In this document: in pieces, positions 33,807 to 44,908 of the stretch | Layout of the letters: each line of letters begins with the position of its first letter | How positions within the stretch are numbered: the stretch's first letter is position 1 | Assembly (NCBI GenBank): GCA_958450365.1 | Contig: CAUEEP010000743.1 | Coordinates: 7,805,501-7,869,500 of the forward strand | DNA: 64,000 bases | Direction of reading: 5' to 3' | Source of the DNA: Mesorhabditis belari | Taxonomy: Eukaryota > Nematoda > Chromadorea > Rhabditida > Rhabditidae | Made by a program: the position numbers and the translations under genes | Notes under the pieces: model-generated | Told to the model about the DNA's origin: nothing | The model's database searches: none | What the model saw: the letters and a program-made list of their open reading frames with translations, nothing else

Positions 33807-35390
33807 TTATCGGCAACATGCATGAACTTTCAACGCAAATTGCTCCTCATTTCCTCCAATCGACGCAGTTTTGACTAGAGAGTAGTCACCGAAGCGATAG
33901 TTCTCGACATGAGACTAAAAATAGTGGAGATACGAGAGATTACCTGATACCGTAAATATTGTAATAGTACCCCACCCTCCTCGTACAGTCGCGTAGTCGC
34001 AAAAATTTTTTAGTATTTCATTTTTTGCAAAGCACCCATACTTTCAAAAAATTCGTCTTTGGTATCAAAAAATAGCCCTGAATTTCAGCTATTTTTTGAT
34101 ACCTAAGCGCGCATTGTAGCATAAACGAGTGTCGAGAAAAACTCGTTCAAAGCTAGACTACGCAACACTCCGCACCGTCACTATGGGGTTGGGGTACTAT
34201 TACAGTATTTACGGTAGACTACGTGCAATGTGATTACCTGATAGGCTCCGATTTGCGTAAAGGAAGGAGGACAATTGCCAAGTGCAAGTATACAGTATCC
34301 TTTGTCGCTCACCAACCAACCTACATTTACTTAAAAGTATTGCTTTTTTCTGTGTTTACCTGGCAATCCGGGGAGTCCATCCTTTCCTGAATCTCCCTTT
34401 GCTCCCGGATATCCAGGAGGTCCCATATCTCCTTTCAAACCAGGCAAACCAATCTAAAATTTCTATAGTTTCTTTTTTTCATAAATAGCCACTTGTCCAG
34501 GTGGTCCAATCGGTCCAATCATTCCTTGAGGACCAGGAACGCCGGGCATTCCTCGTTCACCGAGTGGACCTGACTGTCCCGGAGTTCCAGACAAACCGGG
34601 ATCTCCTTTCTTTCCCGGAAATCCAGGTGATCCTATAACTTGTCCTGAAAAGAATATCACACGATAAATACCCGGTCTTCCCGACATCCCATCTTCTCCT
34701 TTTACTCCAGGCCATCCAGGTGGTCCAGGTTGTCCATTGACTCCAGGCAATCCTTCAGCTCCCTTTTCTCCTTTAACTCCTTTTCCTCCCGGTAACCCAG
34801 GCTCGCCAACCTAATCGTTATTGTAGAAGATCAAATGTTAAATGAAACTTTTCCAGGAAGCCCGGGATCTCCTTTCAATCCAGGCACTCCCGATTCTCCG
34901 CGATCACCCTTTTGGCCTGGAAATCCCTAAGAAAGAATAAAATGGGATCAATGTGAAGAAAAACCTGAGTTCCCTTATCGCCTTTCAGCCCCAAAGGTCC
35001 GACTGGACCCAAATCTCCCTTTATTCCGGGAATCCCTTGCATACCCGGCTTTCCCGGCATACCTGTAATATATTTTTTGGAATCTCTTGCATAAACATAC
35101 CATCTTCTCCGGAATCGCCCTTTGCTCCCTTTGATCCAGGAAAACCCGGTGATCCATTGATTCCCGGTGAGCCGGGTCTTCCCAAGTCAGTCACACGAAC
35201 ATTCAAATTTTTCACATGCTAAAGCTAGCTTTGCAAAGTCAAAAAAAACTTTAAAATAAATCACTTCAAGCAGCATTTCGAGTTCTTGGCCGTGCTTGTT
35301 GAGCTCATTTTGAATAGAAATCACAGCCGCTGTATCAAGAGCCGCCCAAATTCTTTGTAAGGAAAACAGGAAAAGAAGTAAAGTGTACAT
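33807..35390 (-). CDS. Short secreted collagen with cysteine-containing C-terminal domain
   Basis: The start [16 protein letters not shown] (35390) is a signal peptide, followed by a helical stretch [20 protein letters not shown] suited to chain registration. Then come interrupted Gly-X-Y blocks spread over at least seven exons ([48 protein letters not shown] and others), roughly 35220 down to 34360. After the triple helix is a non-collagenous domain [19 protein letters not shown], then an intron with a MITE, then [15 protein letters not shown] and a final KVHACCR. The stop is at 33809-33807. The N-terminal membrane-anchor and Cys pattern of nematode cuticle collagens is absent. The end domain with four or five cysteines is probably the trimerisation or ligand module. 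AAATTTTCAG lies six bases before the ATG. Confidence 0.85.
33948..34216. mobile_element. TACCGTA-ended MITE, family B, copy 2
   Basis: A 269 bp sibling of 27403-27670 with the same TACCGTAAATA and TATTTACGGTA ends and the same internal palindrome. It lies in the last intron of the collagen gene. Confidence 0.8.
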
Positions 35391-35815
35391 GATAAGCTGA
35401 AAATTTGATAAAGTTGAAATTGAAAAAATCAAGAATGAAAAGAATCGAATGAAAAAAAAACTAGCATATGGTAGTGGAGAAGAGGGGAAAGCGGAAGGGC
35501 CGAAAAGTTGAGAAGGAACACAAAAAGGGAAACAAGAGAGAAGGAGACCCATCAAGCCGCTCCAAACATTTTATGAGACGCGAGACCAACTGTGCCTCAT
35601 CCTCCCCCATCACTTTTGTGTTTGTCTGAGAGAAAATCCTCCTCACCACTATTCACCAGGGAGAACTCATCAAAATCAGCTGCTGATTGATGCGAATCTT
35701 TTCGTCTCTTCTAATTATAGTGTCCATCGCTTTATTAGTGCCCAGTGTATACAAGACTCAAAAACGAATATTTAATAAAAGCAACAGTGTTTGAAGCAAC
35801 AGTATTTAACTTCGT

Positions 35816-38800
35816 ATCATCAATCGAGCTTTATCCATGATTTCTTTTTTGATCTTTGGATATGATGGGTACTGTTGAAGAACTTTGTGGCATACCTGAA
35901 AGTCGATCTTGAAGAAAAGAGCACAAAGATTTTCTCTACCTCTATACAATCGAAAATTTTCTTGCTCTTCATATAGTTGTAGGCTAGTTTATAACCTGAA
36001 AGATGTTTTTAATTTATATATATTCTTTGTTTAAAACCGATAGCTGGGTTTCTTTGTTTGCACAATCGCCAGGCTTCTTCGTAATTAGCCGATGCATCGA
36101 TCCATTTTTGTTCTTTCTCTTTCAGAAAACCCATAAATTCAAAAGCTCGAATTGAACTCTAAATCTTTGAAATCATCAAATTGCTATTTGCTATTTGCTA
36201 TTTACTATTTGCTAATTGCTATTTGCTAATTGCATTTACTATTTGCTATTTGCTAATTGCTTTTGCTATTTGCTAATTGCTATTTGCTATTTGCTATTTG
36301 CTATTTTTAAAATCCATAAAACAAACGGCATTATGCATGAGAACAGTGCGAAGGATTGCCGTTGCCTGATCAGCTTTATTTTGGTTGATATACAAATCAG
36401 CAAGCAGAAGCCAACCTAGATCTTTTAAACTTAAAACTCAATCTTAAACACATACATTTTTCTAGATAATCAGCATCATCGATCGTCCATGGATGTCCGA
36501 CCACTCGTTTCAGAGTTTGCTTTGCCTTTTGAGTCTGTTTAAGCAGCATGTAAGCCCGAGCCGCGCCCAGCACTGCACCCACAGATTGGACTCGTTCCTA
36601 GAAATAATTTTGTTTTATGAATTGATCAGCTGAATCAGATAGTGCCCACTGACTAGCTTTTTTAGTGGCAAGCTGAGAAAAAGCCCGTACAGACAGACAG
36701 ACAGACACTGCTCTTTTAAATATATTGGGTTGGTGAATTGAAAACTGCCGGCTATTGTCATATGTCACAGTTTGAGCACTTTCTTCAAAAGAAACCCATT
36801 TTGGTGTCAATGGGAAAGTTGTAGAGAATCAAAAATCAAGCTTATATCCAAATTTTCAGAACGATTCAAAAACTGGTTTTCAAGAAATGCCAAATTTACG
36901 AAACTTTCACAAAACTTGCATTTTAAGCGAAACTACTAAGTGTATCTTTTTGGAAATTTGGCTATAAGCCTCATTTTTGATTCTCTACAACTTTTCTATT
37001 GACACCAAAATGGGTTTCTTTTGAAGAAAGTGCTCAAACTGGGACATTGATTTTCTCCAGTCTTCCATTTTTGAGTCTCACAATTGTCTCACACACAAAC
37101 CAAAATCCTATCGACTCTACGACTCTCTCCTACTACGAAAGAGGTATCCGCAAATTGCCTGTAAAATGGGCAGAAGTCGTCAATAATAATGGAAATTCTT
37201 TTGAATGAATTGATGGTTTTATGTTGAATAAATTTGAGTTCAAAGTCCCGCAGTTTTCAATTGACCAACCCAATAGTTGATTGCTTTACTTACCCCTTCT
37301 ATACCAATCATATCAAGAAGATTGTTCAATGCTTGTTGCATGCTGTTCTTATTCCCACTCGAAACAAGAATGAAATTCTCCATCAGACTGTATCTAATGT
37401 CTAAGCCTGGCTTGAAACGCAGTTCCTAGAATTACTCATTTTATAGTCATTTTATAGTAAAAATGTTCAAACTTTTAAAAATTTCTCTGCAGTTTGCATG
37501 CCGATTTGTCTCGAAGCTGTGTCGGTGCTGAAAGTGTGTGTCTTTATTGAAAATTTAGGATTATAAACCTATCATCAGCTTGATCGAGAACCTCTCCTCC
37601 AAGCACTTCATTCTCAGGGTTTAAACAAATTTCTGGAAGAGCTTTTATCTTTTTTTTTTTTTGCAAACTTTTTGTTACCAATCATATTGTAAATGGCTCT
37701 TTCGCCCCATTCGAGATCTCTCCTCGCTCGATTGAATGCTTGCAAAGAGGCATTTGGCTCACCCGAGTACCTCAAAGTGGTATTTTTCTTATAAGCTGTT
37801 TACCGTAACCCGTCAAGGGCTAGTTCGTGGTTAAACTGGTTTTTGAATAAATTGTCCAACCTCAAAATTGGTTACATTATATCGGAAAAGCTTATGAGAA
37901 AAATGATATTATGTTTATAGCTAGTAAAAACGAGTAAAAGCGAGTAAACTCGCAGACTCGCAGAGTTTGGCGAGCAAACATAACAATAGTTTTCTAAAAG
38001 ATTTTTAAAGATACCATTCATGAAGACCTTTGCAATAATTATATCCAGCATCAACGGTTGCTCTGGGATTATTTTCAAGGGCTCTTCTGAAAGATTTTTG
38101 TTAAGGGATTCAAACTGAGTGTGACCTTAAATGTTTCTCCGCTAAATCTACATCACCGGAGCGCCACGAAAGTTCAATGGTTCTCGCAAGGGCATGGTAG
38201 TGATCTAAAGAGAATGAGTATCATCTAGTATTTAGAAATTAAAAGGTATTTAGTATTTAAGATTTTGAATTGCTTATTACCTTCTGGCTTAGGTTCTAGC
38301 TTAGGTTCTGACCTAGGCTCTGGCTTAGGCTCTGGCCTAGGTTCTGGCTTAGGTTCTGGCCTAGGTTCTGGCTTAGGTTCTGGCCTAGGTTCTGGCTTAG
38401 GTTCTGGCCTAGGTTCTGGCTTAGGCTCTGGCTTAGGCTCTGGCCTAGGTTCTGGCTTAGGTTCTGGCCTAGGTTCTGGCTTAGGTTCTGGCCTAGGTTC
38501 TGGCTTATTAATATCAACCTAATTAATATCAACTTTTGCAAGCTCAGTTTTTGGGTTTTAAAAATTTGTGTTTTCTGTGTGGAGTATAGTTTTGCAAAAA
38601 AACGAATTGAGGACAAAACATGAGCAGAATCGGGTGTACCAAAAACGTAAACTGAGTTTCTGTCATTTTCTCGATGATTTTGCTAATTTCTGGATTAGCT
38701 CAATGATTTTACTAATCAATTTTGAAGCTTTGATAATTTCGAGAATTACAATGACTGAATTAGATATCAATCAGATCTTTCTTGATCATTTATTAAAACC

Positions 38801-41800
38801 AGAACGAACTTGGATATCGTTCAAGCAATTGCGCGAAATGAACCACCGCTTGATCTCCCTCATTTTTCATGTATAATAAATCAGCCATCATCTAAAAGCA
38901 TTATAAAGATTTCTTTTTATTTCTATGATATTTTTATTTCTTTTTTATTTCTAATTTATTTCTACAACTTTTAGTCGTCTTTTAAAACAAACCAATGTAG
39001 CCTCATCATTGTTTTTCTCAATGTTGAGCGCGACTTGGCATTGTTGATTGCATAAATGCAATTTGCCCATAGTTAAATACAATTGCGCTAGTGCAAGTAT
39101 AGTCTAAAGTGTTGTTAAAGATGTTTATCTATTTCTTTTTTTCCAAACCTTGATATCAGTTTCATTCAGCTGAACAGCCTCTTTGTACAGCTCGACAGCT
39201 CGAGTTAACTCGCGTCGATTCGTGTGCAGTTCAGCGAGATTACAACAAATTCTAAAGGCTACTATGTCAATTGATTCTTAACTCACTTTTTCTTTACGAT
39301 AAGCTTCAAATTCTTTCAAGAAAACCATACTTTGCAGCCTCTTTCTTGATCTGAAGAGTGTTCCCTTCACCCCGTCCGAGAAGCCGCAATTGCAGTGATT
39401 TTGCCTAAACTTGAATAACTTGTTCAACTCATTTAGACAAACTTTATCCAAATCATCAATAGCTTCTTGCCAATTTCCATTCTCAAAGTGTAGCTTTGAG
39501 AGGAGCATCCAATAAGAGACATGAGAAGCGATTGTTGTCAAATCAGATGGATTTGGCTCTTTTTCTAAAGGATCCTTTAGCACTCGTTCGCATTTCTCGA
39601 AATTCCCTAAACTCTTCTTTGATTCTTTTATCAGATCTTTTCCAAATACCAAGTAAAAAAAGTAGATTGGAAAGCTTGAGTCGCATTTGATTGTCTTTTG
39701 CCGATTTCACAGCCGCTTCATAATAGTTCACCGCCTAGTATTCATTTGTTTTTAGTCGATTTGATTTTTGGTCGATTTTGATAACCTTTGCATATAAATG
39801 ACATTGCACATAAGCTTCTCCAATCTTTTGTGCAAGAATGTGATCTTTTGGATTAGCTTTTAAAGCTTTTTCATAAACTTCAATCGCTTTCGAGGGCTAA
39901 AAAACAGAGTTTTGAGATTTGATTGCGAGTACTTACATTTTGCACTTTCATATAAGCATCACCAAGTAAAGCATAAGTAGCAGGGCTCGGATCATTTTCC
40001 AAAAGTTCTCTGAATTCAAATTTTTTTATTATCTACAACTTATCGAAATTTATGAAACATTTTAGACCAACTTATAGCAAATCGTGAACATTCGACGATC
40101 CTTTTTCTCGTCCAAATAGATTTGAGCCATTTTCAAGCGAGCAGCTTGGTAGTTTGCTTGGTTTGGTTGTACCTGGGAAAGCATTTCTCTGAGCTACCCT
40201 GTTAAGAATTATCATTTCCAATACCCTGTTAAGAATTGTCAAAGCCGCATCAGCATCCCCCTTCGAAATGAGAATCTGTGCATGGGTGAGCAATAATTGT
40301 TCAGCTTCCGGTCGACCTTTCCATTGATTTTGTGCTTCTTTCATGATTCGCTCAGCCTCCTCCTGTTCTTTTGTAAAGATTTCTATTCTTTTGTAACAAA
40401 TTTTCCTTCTCACCGTTTTCTTCAATGCTTGCAAAGAGTCGACGAGTTCAAGATGAACAGAAATGCGATTCACGTCTTCGCTCTTCCCACGAGACAGAAG
40501 ATTTATCGATACATTCTTCTCCTAAAATTTAGAACAGAAGATTTATCGATACATTCTTAGAAGACAGAAGATTTATCGATACACTCTTCTCCTTCTCTAG
40601 AAATCTCTAGAAAAGCCTACTTGTCTCGGTAGACGGACTGCGCTTTTTAGCACTTCCACAGCTTTTTCGTGTTCACCTCTTTTCTAGAGAAATAGTTGAT
40701 TTATCTATCTGTTTATAGAATATACAAGCACCTTCAAAACTTTGGCCTTTATAAGATGATACAAACAACTGTCTCTGACGGCGAAATTAAAGCTAAAATT
40801 TTCTTATTTTCTTCAATTTCCATTTTCTCAGACCTTAAACCAGTATCCAAACATTGCTCCGCATCTTCGACTTTTCCTTTTTCGACTTTAATCTGTAATG
40901 GGGGATTTTATTTGAACTTAATACAAAAAAGACTTGAGCTTTCAGAAGATAGGCATCAGCAACGGTCTCATTTCGATCAAGACACTTGTCCACCAATTTC
41001 TCCGCTCCATCGCTATCTCCACTCAGATAGCGAACTTTTGCTAACAAATATGTCACTTCGGTAAGGCCTAAAAATTTGAGTTTTAAATATTCACAGAATA
41101 GTGTGCTGCCTTGACAATGCTCGTGAACCGCTGCCAAAACTCGATCCGCTTCTTTGAGGATTGGATCCGGAGATTTAGTTGGCTAGATAAATGAAGATTT
41201 TTTGGGTAATTCTTGTAACTGAACTATTTATCTTGATTAAAAGTGTTTTCTAAAAGGTGAGAATAATTTGCTTTTACGAAAAGGCAGAATTAAAGTGTGT
41301 TCCTCGCAATTAATACGTTTTCTAAAACGCGTCCCGAGAAAAAGTATCGTAATCGATTAAAGTTGGACGATTAAATTAATTGATTAATTTGTTGTTGTTG
41401 TTGTTGGTCTTCTAAAACGAGTCCCAATTTGGCTAACAAGAAGATTAGTGATTGAATACCATTAGATGAATGGTATGCTTGCTTTAGATCAATGGCTCAG
41501 GTCCCTGAGCCTGAGTCTAAGCTCTATTTCCAGGTCTTAAAGTTTTAATTAATCTAATCAAAACATTCTAATCAAGATTGCGATAGCGTTTCTTGAAAAC
41601 TCTTTAATCAAACTCTAATCTGTTTAGTACCGATGGCGGTGCATAGTCGAGCAATTGTAACGCGACATCGACAAGGAAAGCCGGATCGAGGGCTTTTATT
41701 AACTCTTCTCCAGACGCATTATTCTAAAAAACCAATTGAAAAGGGATATTTTTCAAGTTCTTACAGGAACATTTGCAAGATGTGTGTCAACCACATTTTT

Positions 41801-44342
41801 GATATTCGAAAAGAATTGATCAAATGAATTGTCATGAAATTTCGCCACCAAAGCTCCGAGAAACATGCAGAGCTAAAGATCTGGTCAGTTGAAAGGTAAA
41901 TATAAAAAGAAATATAGAAACTTGTACCGGGTTCTCACGAAGATTTGTGTGTGCCTCTTTCACAAATGAATACTGACTGGCAGCATCGGCAGCTCGACCA
42001 CAGGCCAGATAACAGAGACCGATTCCTAACAAGGACTTGAACTTGATGGCAAAAGATGTAACAGGTTCGATCGCCTAGCAGACTAACCACTAGACCAGGG
42101 TAGCATTGCTTAGGGAAGCGTGTGACAGCTTCTTAAGGGGTCCGAAATTTAGATATCTCGAAGTGTTCTGCAAAAACTAGAAATGGATTCGAGGTTCCAT
42201 GGACGACTTTATAAGATGGATTTGGTCTCCAGTCAAAAAGCCAGCTTGACTCGATGCAATTGTAGCGCAAGATCGAGGGTAGTCTAGCAGACTATCCACT
42301 AGGCCACCGAAGCAGCTGTAAGCCTAAGCCTAAGCCCTTGTAAGTCACAAAAACATTTATACAGATTTGGTACTCACCAAGTAGTGCTCTTGGTTCTTCA
42401 CTCCCGATTGTGATCAATTCTTTTGCCACTTCTAATCCACCTTTTGCATCATCACTAAATGAATGTTGTTTATTCTTTATTTTATTTATAAACTTGTGAA
42501 TAAGAAGTCGAACAGCTAACGCAAGATATTCAGGGCGACGATCAAGCGCCAATGCTTTATCCAATAGTTTTCTGGAATTTTTTTCGATTCTAGTATAGTA
42601 TATTTCAAGTGAGATACCTGCAAAACTGAGATGTTGTTGCATTTCGAACCGCACACCGAATGAAAAGATCGGCTAGACTATACGCCAATTGATGATTCAG
42701 AGATTCTAAAGAAGCTGTTTCTAGAGAAATTTCCTAACTAACCCATCGATTCAAAAGCTGAGAAAAGATCTCCCAGAGCTGTCTCCACCTGAAATACAAT
42801 TTTGCACTCATTCAAAATCTCCAAACATTTGTTTGCCCGCCCTTGACGCACACCGCATTTAGAGCCAATAGCAGATGAGCAGCCAGGCATTCGGACTGAA
42901 ATTTTTCTTTCTAGCTATTCTACTCGAAAACTTGCTTGAACAATAAGTGCATTGTTTAGCTGAGTGACGAGTTGTTCCCATTGATTCGAAATCGATAAAG
43001 CTCGAGCCATTTCCAAAACGGAAGGCACAAAAGTTGGACTCTGACGGTATAACTCCTAAACAAGCACTAACACGTAAAAGTCGCTTGATTTATTCTTTTT
43101 ACCGTATTTCTTCGAATAGAAGACCGGGTAAAGAGTATCATCGCGTACTCGCGTACCACATGAGCTAACACATTTTTGAGCCATTTTCCAGCTCTATAGC
43201 ACTTCATTGAAAGCTTTTATGCAGAAAAGAAATTTTAAAAAGGGCTGCTACGCAGGAGTACGCGATGATACTCTTTACCCGGTCTTCTATTCGAACAAAT
43301 ACGGTATTTACATGTTTGCAAAACGCAACCTGAGCCACTATGGCCATTTCTTGTGGAGCATGACGGTCAGCAAGAAGCGCCACTCGACCAATGAATGCGT
43401 CTGGGTAAAGTTTTGTCGAAGAATCTATGATATTAGAGTCGTCAATCTTTTGTGAAATCTCAAACCCTCAAAGCATTTCTGTGCCGCTTTCAAATCTCTT
43501 CCCAGTTGATATTCAATCCATCCCATCACACATAAATACTAAAAAGAGATTTCAAGGCATCAATTTCTTATCCAATACTTTTGGATTCTCCACATCATTT
43601 TCCAGTGCTCGTTCAGCAAATGTCCTTGCTTTAGATGCCTGATTGAGAAGACAAAGAATCTGGGGTACAAAGAGTTTTTTCGTTGTTCTTTGAAACTTAC
43701 ATGAGCAGCTCCGAAAAGGTTTTCAGAGGTTGCCGACTTTTGCTCTTTTCCCAAATCGTTGTCTATCTCTTTTAGGGATTCTTTGTCTAGAATTAGGTTT
43801 ATTAAAAGGCTTTCATTTTTTTTTAAAAACCCGGATTTTTGGCTTTCATGTGCGCGAATCGTAATGCATGAAGTGCTCCAAGGGAAAAGGCTCCATTCCG
43901 CATCGTTTCCAATTGTCGCATTCCCTCGGCTGTTTGGTCTTAAATCTTTGTCGTGAAAACTTTAATTCCACTAATTTCAAGTACAATTTAACAATGCGCA
44001 ACAACAACAAAAACTCATTTTATTAAACAAACCCAGCAAAACAAGTAAAAGGCCTCGAAGGAGATTGACCTCATCATCTCGTCCTTCTCTAAATTTAACG
44101 TTCTTTTTAACTTCATTCACTTGCCAATTCTCCAATAGTAATGATAAAAAATTTCTGTACATTTTAAATAATATGCATAAATCTTTCATTGGTTTGGTTT
44201 TTCTTTTAATGTTGCATTGGCTTTATTAAACTGGTTTCCACCGTAGAGCATCCTCGCAAAACCACAATGCCGTCCCAAAGTGTGTACGCCGGATGAAATA
44301 GGAAATACTCGAAGCTCTCAACCATTTGCTTTCAATAGACAT
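35816..44342 (-). CDS. ift-139: IFT139 / TTC21B, retrograde intraflagellar transport TPR protein
   Basis: IFT-A subunit made almost wholly of TPR repeats; it works in retrograde transport in cilia, which in nematodes means sensory neurons. The start [16 protein letters not shown] (44342) fits the TTC21 N terminus. Then [20 protein letters not shown] (about 43860-43930), [19 protein letters not shown] (about 41970-42030), [19 protein letters not shown] (about 40990-41060), [19 protein letters not shown] (about 39670-39730), [19 protein letters not shown] (about 39040-39090), [19 protein letters not shown] (about 38830-38890), [19 protein letters not shown] (38130-38204), [19 protein letters not shown] (about 36460-36520) and the end [13 protein letters not shown] (stop 35818-35816). 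The order follows TTC21B throughout. Introns contain a MITE, a mariner-like element, a minisatellite and SINE-like fragments. An X-box lies about 100 bp upstream. Confidence 0.92.
36179..36308. repeat. (CTATTTG)n / TTGCTATT microsatellite
   Basis: About 130 bp of GCTATTTGCTATTTGCTAATT units, intronic in ift-139. Confidence 0.8.
36725..37273. mobile_element. 549 bp mariner-type foldback element
   Basis: The ends TTGGGTTGGTGAATTGAAAA and, inverted, TTGGGTTGGTCAATTGAAAA are flanked by TA. A second pair of inverted blocks inside (AAGAAACCCATTTTGGTGTC with its complement near 37000) makes a large hairpin. No transposase is visible. It lies in an ift-139 intron. Confidence 0.8.
38284..38512. repeat. 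12 bp minisatellite (GGCTTAGGTTCT / GGCCTAGGTTCT)
   Basis: About 19 units alternating GGCTTAGGTTCT and GGCCTAGGTTCT. Because 12 is a multiple of 3, the frames stay open and give spurious Gly-Leu-Gly-Ser or Gln-Asn-Leu repeats. It lies in the ift-139 intron between the exon ending ...LLERYP (about 38822) and the exon starting [10 protein letters not shown] (38204), so it is not coding. Confidence 0.85.
40490..40595. repeat. Three copies of an AGAAGATTTATCGATACA unit
   Basis: ACAGAAGATTTATCGATACA with a following TTCTTCTCC or TTCTTAGAA occurs three times within ~105 bp in an ift-139 intron. Confidence 0.75.
41633..42310 (-). repeat. Cluster of tRNA-derived SINE-like fragments
   Basis: On the minus strand, two segments near 42115-42065 and 42305-42250 share TGGTCTAGTGGTTAGTCTGC / TGGCCTAGTGGATAGTCTGC, which is a tRNA A-box region. 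The second continues to CTACAATTGCATCGAGTC, a degenerate B-box region. A third related piece (TTACAATTGCTCGACTATG, reversed) lies at 41640-41665. No fragment folds as a full tRNA. All are in ift-139 introns. Confidence 0.45.
43100..43306. mobile_element. TACCGTA-ended foldback MITE, family C
   Basis: A 207 bp element with left TACCGTATTTCTTCGAATAG and right CTATTCGAACAAATACGGTA. The ~45 bp arms (AAGACCGGGTAAAGAGTATC) are near-perfect inverted copies around a non-palindromic middle. It lies in an ift-139 intron. Confidence 0.8.
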
Positions 44343-44439
44343 GTTGAATAAAGAATAGGTTTAATTTCAGAATATAATATCTCTATTCAGTCATTTACAT
44401 TGCTTTCAAAAGGTCTGTTTTCTTGCCGCTTTGCGTTTT

Positions 44440-44453
44440 GTTTCCATGACGAC
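44440..44453 (-). promoter_or_regulatory. X-box (RFX/DAF-19 site) of ift-139
   Basis: On the minus strand the sequence is GTCGTCATGGAAAC, a full match to the nematode X-box consensus RYYNYYWWRRNRAC in either orientation. It lies 98-111 bp upstream of the ift-139 ATG, inside the window where ciliary X-boxes cluster. Binding is inferred. Confidence 0.75.
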
Positions 44454-44908
44454 AAAAAAGGAACCCTGTTTCTGTCAAAATTTGTATTGAACCTGGCGTT
44501 TCACCAATTAAATTTTCAATTGAACAGCTGAATACTTTGAGTTTTGAAGAATCGCTCTAAGAGTTGGAGCTAACTATAAGGGTGACCGTTCACTGTATTT
44601 TGAAACTAATTCTTGTGCCTTGAAGCTTACGTTAAGACGTGTAGATTTAAATAGGTAGGTAATATTTATTACTAAAAAACTTTTTAACGAATCAATCTTA
44701 TTAATCTACAAAAAATGTATCAAACTGATACAAAATGCGATGTAAAATGTAAAATACTCCTTGTGCATTCATATACAGTCACAGCGAATACGGCTGATAT
44801 AATAACAAAAATAAAAGGCCAATGGAGACACACACGATTGGATTGCTTCCTATCCATACCCGACCGAAACCCGTGAAGTAAATTGAGATTTCCTGTTTGC
44901 TTTCATGC

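Noticed and set aside
38265..38616. Gly-Ser-Leu and Gln-Asn-Leu repeat ORFs on both strands
   Set aside because: Products of the 12 bp minisatellite in an ift-139 intron; flanking exons splice across it.
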